Below, one piece after another: positions 8,648-16,456 of a DNA stretch of 64,000 bases. How positions within the stretch are numbered: position 1 is the stretch's first letter; each line of letters begins with the position of its first letter. The stretch comes from an uncultured Chloroflexota bacterium (GTDB lineage: Bacteria > Chloroflexota > Anaerolineae > Anaerolineales > Anaerolineaceae): NCBI GenBank assembly GCA_902786265.1, contig CADACE010000014.1, forward strand, positions 32,577 to 96,576, given 5' to 3'. A program made the position numbers and the translations under genes. The notes under the pieces are model-generated. The model did not search any database. It saw only the letters and a list, made by a program, of their open reading frames with translations, and was not told the DNA's origin.

Positions 8648-10207
8648 ATGGCAGACGGGAAAAAAGAACAGGAACGCGATGAACTGCACAAAGCGATTTG
8701 GGCAATCGCGGATGAGCTGCGCGGCAGTGTGGACGGCTGGGATTTCAAGGCATATGTTTTGGGGACGATGTTTTACCGTTTCCTTTCGGAAAACATCACC
8801 GCCTATATCAATCAGCTGATGGCGGATGCTGAAGTGGAAGGCTTTGACTACCCGGCAATGAGCGATGAAGAAGCGGAAGAAGCCCGGGAACAGATGATCA
8901 GCGAAAAAGGTTTCTTCATGCTGCCCTCGGAACTGTTCTGCAATGTCCTGAAACGGGCGAAAAATGATGAAAATCTGAACACGACACTGGAAACCATCTT
9001 CCGCCATATCGAAAACTCCGCGGTCGGGACCGAATCCGAAGACTCTTTCAAAGGGTTGTTTGCCGACTATGACGTCAACTCCAACAAGCTTGGCGCGACC
9101 GTAGCCAAACGAAATGAGAAGCTCCTCAAACTGCTCAACGGCATCAATGACATGAAGCTGGGCGAGATCAAGGACCACACCATCGACGCCTTCGGGGATG
9201 CCTATGAATTCCTGATGACCATGTATGCCTCCAACGCAGGAAAATCCGGCGGAGAGTTTTACACTCCTCAGGAGGTCTCTGAACTGCTGACCCGGCTCGG
9301 GATCGTCGGCAAGACCGAGCTGAACAAGGTTTACGATCCGGCGTGCGGTTCCGGGTCGCTGCTGCTGAAGGCCGCGGAAATCTTAGGTAAAGAAAAAATC
9401 AGACAGGGCTTTTTCGGACAGGAGATCAACATTACCACCTATAACCTCTGCCGCATCAACATGCACCTCCACGACATCGGTTTCGAAAACTTCGACATCG
9501 CCTGTGAAGATACCCTGACAAATCCGGCACACTGGGACGATGAACCTTTTGAGCTGATCGTCTCCAATCCACCATACTCCATCAAGTGGGCGGGAGATGA
9601 CAACCCGATCCTCATCAATGACCCGCGTTTTTCTCCTGCAGGAGTGCTGGCGCCGAAGTCCAAGGCAGACCTTGCCTTCATCATGCATTCGCTTTCCTGG
9701 CTATCTACCTCCGGTGCGGCCGCCATCGTCTGCTTCCCGGGCATCATGTACCGGGGCGGGGCGGAGCAGAAGATCCGCAAATACCTGATTGACAACAACT
9801 TCATCGACTGCATCATCCAGCTTCCCTCCAACCTGTTTTTCGGCACTTCCATCGCCACCTGCATCATGGTGCTGAAGAAGAACAAGACGGACAGCAAGGT
9901 GCTCTTCATGGATGCTTCCAATGAATTCATCAAAGTGACGAATAACAACAAACTGACCGATGAGAATATTGCCCGTATCGTGGATGCCTTCACGAAACGG
10001 GAAGATATCGAATACTTCACCCGCCTGGTTCCTTATGAGGAAATACAGACACAGGATTATAACCTCTCTGTCAGCACCTACGTGGAACAGAAAGACACCC
10101 GGGAAAAGGTGGATATCAACGAACTGAATGCAAAGATTCGCGAAATCGTCGCCCGTGAACAGGTCCTGCGGGAGGAAATCGACAAAATCATTGTGGAGAT
10201 CGAATAA
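8648..10207 (+). CDS. hsdM: Type I restriction-modification DNA methyltransferase subunit
   Basis: 519 residues, start ATG 8648 behind AAGGAGCTAAAGC. An N-terminal helical HsdM_N domain is followed by the N6-adenine methyltransferase core: SAM motif I DPACGSGSLLL near residue 230 and catalytic motif IV SNPPY near 307. It would transfer methyl groups to adenine in a bipartite target as an M2S complex with HsdS, and form the R2M2S nuclease with HsdR. The length matches EcoR124-type (type IC) HsdM almost exactly. It is followed by a palindrome and hsdS; the RM genes share a strand but are separated by repeats. Confidence 0.95.
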   Translation: MADGKKEQERDELHKAIWAIADELRGSVDGWDFKAYVLGTMFYRFLSENITAYINQLMADAEVEGFDYPAMSDEEAEEAREQMISEKGFFMLPSELFCNVLKRAKNDENLNTTLETIFRHIENSAVGTESEDSFKGLFADYDVNSNKLGATVAKRNEKLLKLLNGINDMKLGEIKDHTIDAFGDAYEFLMTMYASNAGKSGGEFYTPQEVSELLTRLGIVGKTELNKVYDPACGSGSLLLKAAEILGKEKIRQGFFGQEINITTYNLCRINMHLHDIGFENFDIACEDTLTNPAHWDDEPFELIVSNPPYSIKWAGDDNPILINDPRFSPAGVLAPKSKADLAFIMHSLSWLSTSGAAAIVCFPGIMYRGGAEQKIRKYLIDNNFIDCIIQLPSNLFFGTSIATCIMVLKKNKTDSKVLFMDASNEFIKVTNNNKLTDENIARIVDAFTKREDIEYFTRLVPYEEIQTQDYNLSVSTYVEQKDTREKVDINELNAKIREIVAREQVLREEIDKIIVEIE

Positions 10208-10234
10208 TCTGGCAAGAGCGATTCAAAGTGCTCT

Positions 10235-10297
10235 GAGTCAATGCAACCTGTTCTCTTGACTCAAGTCTGAGTCAAGGAAAACAGGTCGCTTTGACTC
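10235..10297. repeat. REP-like palindrome, copy 2
   Basis: Same 63-bp architecture, with outer arms GAGTCAATGCAACCTGTT and AACAGGTCGCTTTGACTC. It fills most of the 105-bp gap between hsdM and hsdS. Mismatches are mostly in the middle of the arms; the CCTGTT/AACAGG and GAGTCA/TGACTC ends are kept. Confidence 0.85.
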
Positions 10298-10312
10298 AGG
10301 AAAGGCGGAAAA

Positions 10313-11551
10313 ATGAGTAAATTGGATGATTTGATTCGGGAATATTGCCCGAATGGGGTGGAATATAAACCATTATGGTCACTAACTATTTGGGATAAAA
10401 AATTTAATGCTGTTGATAAAGCCAAGCAACTTGTAGTTGAAAACTATAAATATTTATTAGCTAATGATTTATTTGCAATGGAAAATGATGATGGAGATGG
10501 AGATGTCTTTCTTCTTTCTACAGGTGAACAAACAGGTTGGACTACAGAGGAAATTGCAGGAGATTATCTTAAAGAAGGTGAAGTCGTGACTATTCCTTGG
10601 GGCAAATCACGTGCTGTGACTGATTGTATAAAATACTATAAAGGAAAATTTGTTACGGCAGATAACAGAATCGCAACATCTAATAATACAAAAATTTTAT
10701 CTAATAAATATTTATTTTATTGGATGATGAGCCAAGGAAAATTGATAGATACTTTTTATCGCGGGTCAGGTATTAAACATCCCGATATGGCCAAAGTACT
10801 TGATATGAAAATTCCTGTACCCCCATTGGAGGTGCAGGGTGAAATTGTCCGGATACTGGACAATTTCACCGAGCTTACAGCCGAGCTTACAGCCGAGCTT
10901 ACAGCCGAGCTTACAGCTCGCCGTAAGCAGTATGAGTATTATCGGGATTATTTATTATCTTTCGAACACATTGTTGAAAAAATAAAATTATCTGATATAT
11001 GTAAAATTTATGATGGTACACATCAAACTCCAAAATATCAAGAAAGTGGAATAAAATTCGCAAGTGTAGAGAATATTCGTAATGTTTATAATACATCTAA
11101 ATATATATCAGAAAAGGACTATGAGAAAAACTATAAGATAAAACCAGAAATAGGCGATATTTTAATGACAAGAATTGGTGACATAGGAACATGTTATGTT
11201 ATTAATCGTAATGAGCCTCTTGCGTATTATGTTTCTTTGGCTTTATTACGACCTCAGCAAGGCCTTAATTCTAAATATTTGAAGTTTATTATCGAAAGTA
11301 ATATAGGTAAAAAAGAATTGAGGAAAAGAACACTTGTAAATGCAGTTCCTATAAAAATTAATAAAGACGATATAGGTAAAATAATAATACCCGTTCCTTC
11401 GATTGAGATACAAGAAAGAATAGTATATATTCTAGAAAAATTTGATTCTATTTGCAATGATCTATGCAGTGGCCTTCCTGCAGAGATCGAGGCACGTAAG
11501 AAGCAGTATGAATATTACCGTGACAAACTGCTGACCTTCGAGTCAAAGTGA
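10313..11551 (+). CDS. hsdS: Type I restriction-modification specificity subunit
   Basis: 412 residues with two target-recognition domains, each followed by a conserved helix ending in KQYEYYRD-LL-FE (ARRKQYEYYRDYLLSFE near residue 205, EARKKQYEYYRDKLLTFE at the end). The central spacer contains repeated TAEL tetrapeptides. It sets the DNA sequence recognised by the M2S and R2M2S complexes. The recognition domains are clearly more AT-rich than hsdM or hsdR and than the gene's own conserved ends, as expected for exchanged domains. The last codons and the TGA stop fall inside a REP-like palindrome that starts at 11540. Confidence 0.93.
   Translation: MSKLDDLIREYCPNGVEYKPLWSLTIWDKKFNAVDKAKQLVVENYKYLLANDLFAMENDDGDGDVFLLSTGEQTGWTTEEIAGDYLKEGEVVTIPWGKSRAVTDCIKYYKGKFVTADNRIATSNNTKILSNKYLFYWMMSQGKLIDTFYRGSGIKHPDMAKVLDMKIPVPPLEVQGEIVRILDNFTELTAELTAELTAELTARRKQYEYYRDYLLSFEHIVEKIKLSDICKIYDGTHQTPKYQESGIKFASVENIRNVYNTSKYISEKDYEKNYKIKPEIGDILMTRIGDIGTCYVINRNEPLAYYVSLALLRPQQGLNSKYLKFIIESNIGKKELRKRTLVNAVPIKINKDDIGKIIIPVPSIEIQERIVYILEKFDSICNDLCSGLPAEIEARKKQYEYYRDKLLTFESK
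10871..10918 (+). repeat. Four 12-bp direct repeats encoding TAEL units in hsdS
   Basis: Three exact copies of GAGCTTACAGCC (10871, 10883, 10895) and a fourth ending in T (10907). They encode EL-TAEL-TAEL-TAEL-TA in the helical spacer between recognition domains. In EcoR124 the number of TAEL units (two or three) sets the length of the non-specific spacer in the DNA target, so copy-number slippage here should change specificity. Confidence 0.93.
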
Positions 11552-11819
11552 CCTGTTTTCGCTGACTCAGACCTGAGTCAGCAGAACAGGCTGCTTTGAC
11601 TTGTCCGGTTCCATAGAGTCAGCAGAACAGGTTGGTATGACTCGTCCGGTTCCATAGAGTCAACAGAACAGGCTGCTTTGACTCGCTCATCAGGTCAGGT
11701 TCCATTGACTCAGAAAAGAAGGAGCCTGCTGAGACACAGGGACCTGTTCTCTTGACTCAAGTCTGAGTCAAAGAAAACAGGTCCCGATGTCTCAGCGGAA
11801 AACAGGTCCATTTGTCTCA
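11540..11819. repeat. REP-like palindrome cluster upstream of RAYT
   Basis: Fills 11552-11831, which holds no other gene. A full copy at 11540-11602 supplies the hsdS stop codon. Two 28-bp right-half copies follow (11616-11643, 11657-11684), each preceded by GTCCGGTTCCATA. A second full copy at 11731-11793 has arms GAGACACAGGGACCTGTT and AACAGGTCCCGATGTCTC, changed on both sides relative to other copies. A last half copy is at 11798-11819. The RAYT ribosome binding site follows directly. Confidence 0.85.
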
Positions 11820-11831
11820 CAGAGGAGATTT

Positions 11832-12566
11832 ATGCCGCTCAAGATAAAAAGGTTCAGCGAAACCGGTTACCTGCATATCTATACCAGAGGCGTTGCCAAA
11901 CAGATCATCTTTGAAGATCGGAAGGATCATATCTATTATATGAATCTCCTGAAACGTTTCAGTCAGGAAACAGATGTGAAGATCTGTGCTTTTTGCCTGA
12001 TGGAAAATCATGTTCATCTGATCGTATATGACGCGAACCACCATATCTCACGGTTTATGCAGCTTCTCGGCATGACTTATTCCGGTTATTTCAACCGGAA
12101 ATATGAGCGCTCCGGACATTTGTTCAGCAGCAGATTTCTGAGCGTTCCGATCGAAGATGAAGATTACCTGCTCACAGCTTTCCGATATGTGCTGAATAAT
12201 CCCAGAGGAGCAAACATCTGTCCCGCATCGGAATACCCGTGGAGCAGCTACAACCGCTACGGGCATTCGGATTCTTTTGTAGATACATCTGTCTTTCAGG
12301 AGCTGCTCGGGAGTAAGAAAGATTATGAGGAATTCATCGCCGCGAAATATGAGGACTGCCCCGAACTTGAAGATATAATTCATGATGATGAATGGGCGAA
12401 ATCCGTCATTCGGGATGTCCTGAAAATCCAAAGCGGGACCGAGCTGCAGAAATATGACTGGAAAACCAGAAATCAGGCGCTCCGGCTCCTGAAGGAAAAC
12501 GGTCTGTCGATCCGGCAGATCGAAAGGCTGACCGGGATCAACCGCAGCACGGTCCAGCGTGCCTGA
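11832..12566 (+). CDS. REP-associated tyrosine transposase (RAYT, Y1_Tnp family)
   Basis: 244 residues from the ATG at 11832, preceded by AGAGGAG; an earlier in-frame ATG at 11787 lies inside a palindrome. It has the Y1 transposase fold: an N-terminal strand GYLHIYTRG, the metal-binding HUH motif ENHVHLIV (His60, His62), GHLFSSRF, and a helix with the candidate nucleophile Tyr119 in FRYVLNNPRGA. The C-terminal end LSIRQIERLTGINRSTVQRA is a helix-turn-helix. RAYTs cut and join REP hairpins as single-stranded DNA and are thought to spread them. This copy sits between hsdS and hsdR and is flanked on both sides by palindromes. It appears intact. Confidence 0.92.
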   Translation: MPLKIKRFSETGYLHIYTRGVAKQIIFEDRKDHIYYMNLLKRFSQETDVKICAFCLMENHVHLIVYDANHHISRFMQLLGMTYSGYFNRKYERSGHLFSSRFLSVPIEDEDYLLTAFRYVLNNPRGANICPASEYPWSSYNRYGHSDSFVDTSVFQELLGSKKDYEEFIAAKYEDCPELEDIIHDDEWAKSVIRDVLKIQSGTELQKYDWKTRNQALRLLKENGLSIRQIERLTGINRSTVQRA

Positions 12567-12841
12567 GTCATCGGGACCTGTTTTCCTTGACTCAGACTTG
12601 AGTCAAGAGAACAGGTTCCGATGACTCAGGAAAACTCGCGACATTGTTTCCGAGTCACAGCAGCCCGTTCTGCTGACTCAGGAAGACTCACTTCGCTGAT
12701 AATGAGTCACAGCGGCCCGTTCTGCTGACTCAGGAAGACTCACTTCGTTGGTTATGAGTCAAAGCAGCCTGTTCTGCTGACTCAAGTCTGAGTCAGCGAA
12801 AACAGGTCACATTGACTCATGAAAACAGGTCACTTTGACTT
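12565..12841. repeat. REP-like palindrome cluster downstream of RAYT
   Basis: Fills 12567-12868, with no other gene. A full copy at 12565-12627 provides the RAYT stop TGA. Two left-half copies (12652-12680 and 12704-12732) are each followed by GGAAGACTCACTTCG. Another full copy is at 12756-12818 and a half arm at 12823-12841. Left halves lie downstream of RAYT and right halves upstream, a mirror arrangement. Confidence 0.85.
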
Positions 12842-12868
12842 ATTGGAGGAAAGGAAAAAATCAGAATT

Positions 12869-15800
12869 ATGACTGAATATAACATCGTCATGGAACAACC
12901 TGAATCGACTGTTATTGCTGAATATAACCCGCAATGGGGAGAGCGCCCCACGGAATATCAAAGTGAGGCGGAGCTGGAAGCCTCCTTTATTCAGCAGCTG
13001 CAGAAGCAGGGCTATGAATATCTGCAGATCCACACCCAGGATGACCTGATCAATAATTTGCGCACCAAACTCTCCGAATTGAACGATTATGAATTCAGCA
13101 ATGCCGAATGGAAGCGCTTTTTCAAAAACAGCATCGCTAACGAAAATGACCGCATCGTGGAAAAAACGCGGAGAATCCAGGAGGACTTTGTTCAGGTGCT
13201 GAAGCGGGATGACGGCACCAGCCGCAACATCATGCTGATCGACAAAAAGCAGATCCATAACAATAAGCTCCAGGTCATCAATCAGTATGCCGTAGACCAA
13301 AACAGCGGTGCGAGACACGCCAACCGCTATGATGTGACGATCCTTGTCAACGGGCTGCCGCTGGTCCATATCGAGCTGAAACGCCGCGGGATCGCGCTCA
13401 AGGAAGCATTCAACCAGATCGACCGCTACCAGCGGGATTCCTTCTGGGCAGGCGCCGGACTTTATGAATACGTTCAGATCTTTGTGATCTCCAACGGCAC
13501 CAACACAAAATACTATTCCAACACCACCCGTTTCAACGCGGTAGAAGCGGCAAAATCGACAAAAGCCAAGCAGGGGAAAACTTCCAACAGCTTTGAATTC
13601 ACCAGCTTTTGGGCGGACGGGAACAACAAGATCATCCCGGACCTGACAGATTTTACCAAAACCTTTTTCGCCCGCCATACGATCCTGAATATCCTGACCC
13701 GCTACTGCATTTTCACTTCCGAAGACATGCTGCTGGTGATGCGTCCCTATCAGATCACGGCTGCCGAACGAATCCTGAACAAGATCCAGGTTTCCGGAAA
13801 TTATAAACAATACGGCACGATTGACGGCGGCGGCTACATCTGGCACACCACCGGTTCCGGCAAGACGCTGACTTCCTTCAAGGCTGCCCGGCTGGCTTCC
13901 CAGATGGAGGAGATCGACAAAGTCCTGTTCGTGGTCGACCGCAAGGATCTGGACTATCAGACCATGAAGGAATATGACCGCTTTGAAAAAGGAGCAGCCA
14001 ATTCCAATACTTCTACCGCGGTATTGAAGCGCCAGCTGGAAAATGACAGCTGCCGCATCATCATCACCACCATCCAGAAGCTCTCCAACTTTGTCAACCG
14101 GAACAAAGAACACGAGGTTTACAACAAGCGGGTCGTCATCATCTTTGATGAATGCCACCGCAGCCAGTTCGGCGATATGCATGCCGTGATCGTGAAGAGC
14201 TTCAAAAAGTATCACCTGTTCGGCTTCACCGGCACACCGATCTTTGCCGCCAACGCCGGATCTGTGAAAAATGTTCAGTTTTTCACCACGCCGCAGACTT
14301 TCGGGAAACAGCTGCATACCTATACCATCGTGGATGCCATCAATGATAAAAACGTCCTGCCTTTCCGGGTTGATTACATCAAGACCATGGATAAGGATGA
14401 CGAGCTGGAAGATGATGAGGTCTGGGGTATCAACCGGGAAAGTGCATTTATGGCCGGTGAACGCATCGCAATGGTAACCAGATATATTCTGGAGCATTTC
14501 GACCAGAAAACCTACCGCGGACAGCTGACTTACAGTTTCAACAAGCTTCAGAACATCTCCGATGTGGCATCCGGTGCAAACGGGATGATCGAAGAGAGCA
14601 AAAAAAAGCAGCGCATCAGCGGATTTAATGCTATCTTTGCGGTGGCCTCCGTTCCGATGGCAAAGCTTTACTATCAGGAATTCAAGAAACAGATGGCTGC
14701 TGATCCCACAAAAACCCTCAGGATCGCGACGATCTACAGCTACGGGGCCAATGAGGCGGAAACCGACGGGATCCTGGATGAGGAAAATCCGGAAGATACC
14801 TCCGCGCTGGATATCCAGTCCCGCGATTTTCTGGACATGGCGATCAAAGATTACAACGAGATGTTCCACACCAATTATTCAACAGACAGCGACAAGTTCC
14901 AGAATTATTACAAGGATGTTTCCCTGCGCATGAAGAACAAAGAGCTGGACCTGCTGATCGTGGTGAATATGTTCCTGACCGGTTTTGACGCCACCACCCT
15001 GAATACGCTCTGGGTGGATAAACGCCTGAAGATGCACGGTCTGATCCAGGCTTTCAGCCGCACGAACCGCATTCTGAACAGTGTAAAGACCTATGGCAAC
15101 ATCGTCTGCTTCCGCAATCTGCAGAAACAGGTCGATGAAGCAATCGCGCTTTTCGGCGACAAGGACGCTTCCGGTATCGTGTTGGTCCGTCCGTTCAAGG
15201 ATTATTATGAAGGATATAAAGACAATAAGGGTGATTACCATCCGGGATGGAAGGAACTTGTCGAAAGACTTCAGAACGAATTCCCGCTTACAGAACCGCA
15301 GATCATCGGTGAAGAGCGCAAAAAAGATTTTCTGAAACTGTTCGGGACGATCCTGAGGCTGAACAATATCCTGAAATCATTCGATGAATTCGAAGGGAAT
15401 GAGATCCTCACCGAATACGATTTTCAGGATTACTGCAGCCGCTACCAGGATGTACGTCCCCAACCGGGTGTCCATGAGGGCGAAGATATTTCCGATGATG
15501 TTGTCTTTGAAATCGAGCTGCTCAAACAGATCGAGATCAATATCGATTATATTCTGATGCTGGTACAGAAGTATCATGACGAGAATTGTCAGAATGCTGA
15601 AGTTCTGGTCAAAGCGCTGAAGGCAGTGGATGCTTCTCCGGAACTGCGCAGCAAGAAAGATCTGATCGAGGCTTTTATTTCGGGGACAAACCACATGGAT
15701 AACGTTCAGGAGGAATGGAAGAGCTACATCAGCCAGAAGAAGGAAGAGGAACTGCAGAAGATCATAGCTGAGGAAAAGCTAAAACCGGAAGCAACACATA

Positions 15801-15964
15801 AATTCATGGATGAAGCGTTCCAAAGCGGTGAGGTGAAGACCAGCGGTACCGATATTACCGCTATTCTTCCGCCTATGTCGCCTTTCGACAAACGCCGCTC
15901 GGAAAAGAAACAGACTGTTATCGATAAATTGAAAGCTTTCTTTGAGCGTTTCTTCGGTATCTGA
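12869..15964 (+). CDS. hsdR: Type I restriction endonuclease motor/nuclease subunit
   Basis: 1031 residues, close to the 1038 of EcoR124 HsdR. An N-terminal PD-(D/E)xK nuclease includes HIELKRRG near 167 followed by the QxxxY-like NQIDRYQRDSF. The SF2 motor has Walker A WHTTGSGKT (325-333), DECH (about 427) and the FGFTGTPIF motif III. A helical C-terminal region would bind HsdM. It translocates DNA with ATP and cuts unmethylated DNA. The start ATG 12869 has AAGGA about 14 nt upstream, a long spacing. It is separated from hsdM-hsdS by the RAYT and its palindromes, so it may need its own promoter. Confidence 0.95.
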   Translation: MTEYNIVMEQPESTVIAEYNPQWGERPTEYQSEAELEASFIQQLQKQGYEYLQIHTQDDLINNLRTKLSELNDYEFSNAEWKRFFKNSIANENDRIVEKTRRIQEDFVQVLKRDDGTSRNIMLIDKKQIHNNKLQVINQYAVDQNSGARHANRYDVTILVNGLPLVHIELKRRGIALKEAFNQIDRYQRDSFWAGAGLYEYVQIFVISNGTNTKYYSNTTRFNAVEAAKSTKAKQGKTSNSFEFTSFWADGNNKIIPDLTDFTKTFFARHTILNILTRYCIFTSEDMLLVMRPYQITAAERILNKIQVSGNYKQYGTIDGGGYIWHTTGSGKTLTSFKAARLASQMEEIDKVLFVVDRKDLDYQTMKEYDRFEKGAANSNTSTAVLKRQLENDSCRIIITTIQKLSNFVNRNKEHEVYNKRVVIIFDECHRSQFGDMHAVIVKSFKKYHLFGFTGTPIFAANAGSVKNVQFFTTPQTFGKQLHTYTIVDAINDKNVLPFRVDYIKTMDKDDELEDDEVWGINRESAFMAGERIAMVTRYILEHFDQKTYRGQLTYSFNKLQNISDVASGANGMIEESKKKQRISGFNAIFAVASVPMAKLYYQEFKKQMAADPTKTLRIATIYSYGANEAETDGILDEENPEDTSALDIQSRDFLDMAIKDYNEMFHTNYSTDSDKFQNYYKDVSLRMKNKELDLLIVVNMFLTGFDATTLNTLWVDKRLKMHGLIQAFSRTNRILNSVKTYGNIVCFRNLQKQVDEAIALFGDKDASGIVLVRPFKDYYEGYKDNKGDYHPGWKELVERLQNEFPLTEPQIIGEERKKDFLKLFGTILRLNNILKSFDEFEGNEILTEYDFQDYCSRYQDVRPQPGVHEGEDISDDVVFEIELLKQIEINIDYILMLVQKYHDENCQNAEVLVKALKAVDASPELRSKKDLIEAFISGTNHMDNVQEEWKSYISQKKEEELQKIIAEEKLKPEATHKFMDEAFQSGEVKTSGTDITAILPPMSPFDKRRSEKKQTVIDKLKAFFERFFGI

Positions 15965-15979
15965 TCAAGTCAAAGGACC

Positions 15980-16456
15980 GAGTCAAAGTGACCTGTTTTC
16001 GCTGACTCAGGCCTGAGTCAGCAGAACAGGTTGCTTTGACTCGGTAACACATTGAATCCGGACTGAGCCACCGAAACCTGTTCTCTTGACTCAATTCTGA
16101 GTCAGCAGAACAGGTCGCTTTGACTCGGTAACACACTGAATCCGGACTGAGCCACCGGAACCTGTTCTCTTGACTCAATTCTGAGTCAGCAGAACCGGTC
16201 GCTTTGACTTGGTAACACACTGAATCCGGACTGAGCCACTGAAACCTGTTCTCTTGACTCAATTCTGAGCCAGCAGAATAGGGTCGGATTGACTTAGCGA
16301 CACCGGAATCCTTGAGCCACCGGAACCTGTTCTCTTGACTCAATTCTGAGTCAGCAGAACCGGTCGCTTTGACATGGCGACACCGGAATCCTTGAGCCAC
16401 CGGAACCTGTTCTCTTGACTCAATTCTGAGTCAAGGAAAACAGGTCCCGATGGCTC
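15980..16456. repeat. Tandem array of six REP-like palindromes
   Basis: Fills the gap between hsdR and the converging SIR2 gene. Copies lie at 15980-16042, 16065-16126, 16149-16210, 16233-16295, 16314-16375 and 16394-16456. The first four are joined by 22-bp linkers related to GGTAACACACTGAATCCGG, giving a period near 84 bp; the last are joined by linkers with GACACCGGAATCCTT. Four copies have GAGCCACCG/A at the left end. The sixth copy contains the stop codon of the SIR2 gene. Confidence 0.9.

Noticed and set aside
12830..14869. A 679-aa minus-strand gene opposite hsdR
   Set aside because: Antisense shadow of hsdR; all motifs belong to the plus strand.
15980..16456. Array of regularly spaced palindromic repeats as a CRISPR array
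   Set aside because: The repeats are 62-63 bp two-level hairpins and the linkers are themselves repeated (not unique spacers). No cas genes are present, and a RAYT explains the repeats better.
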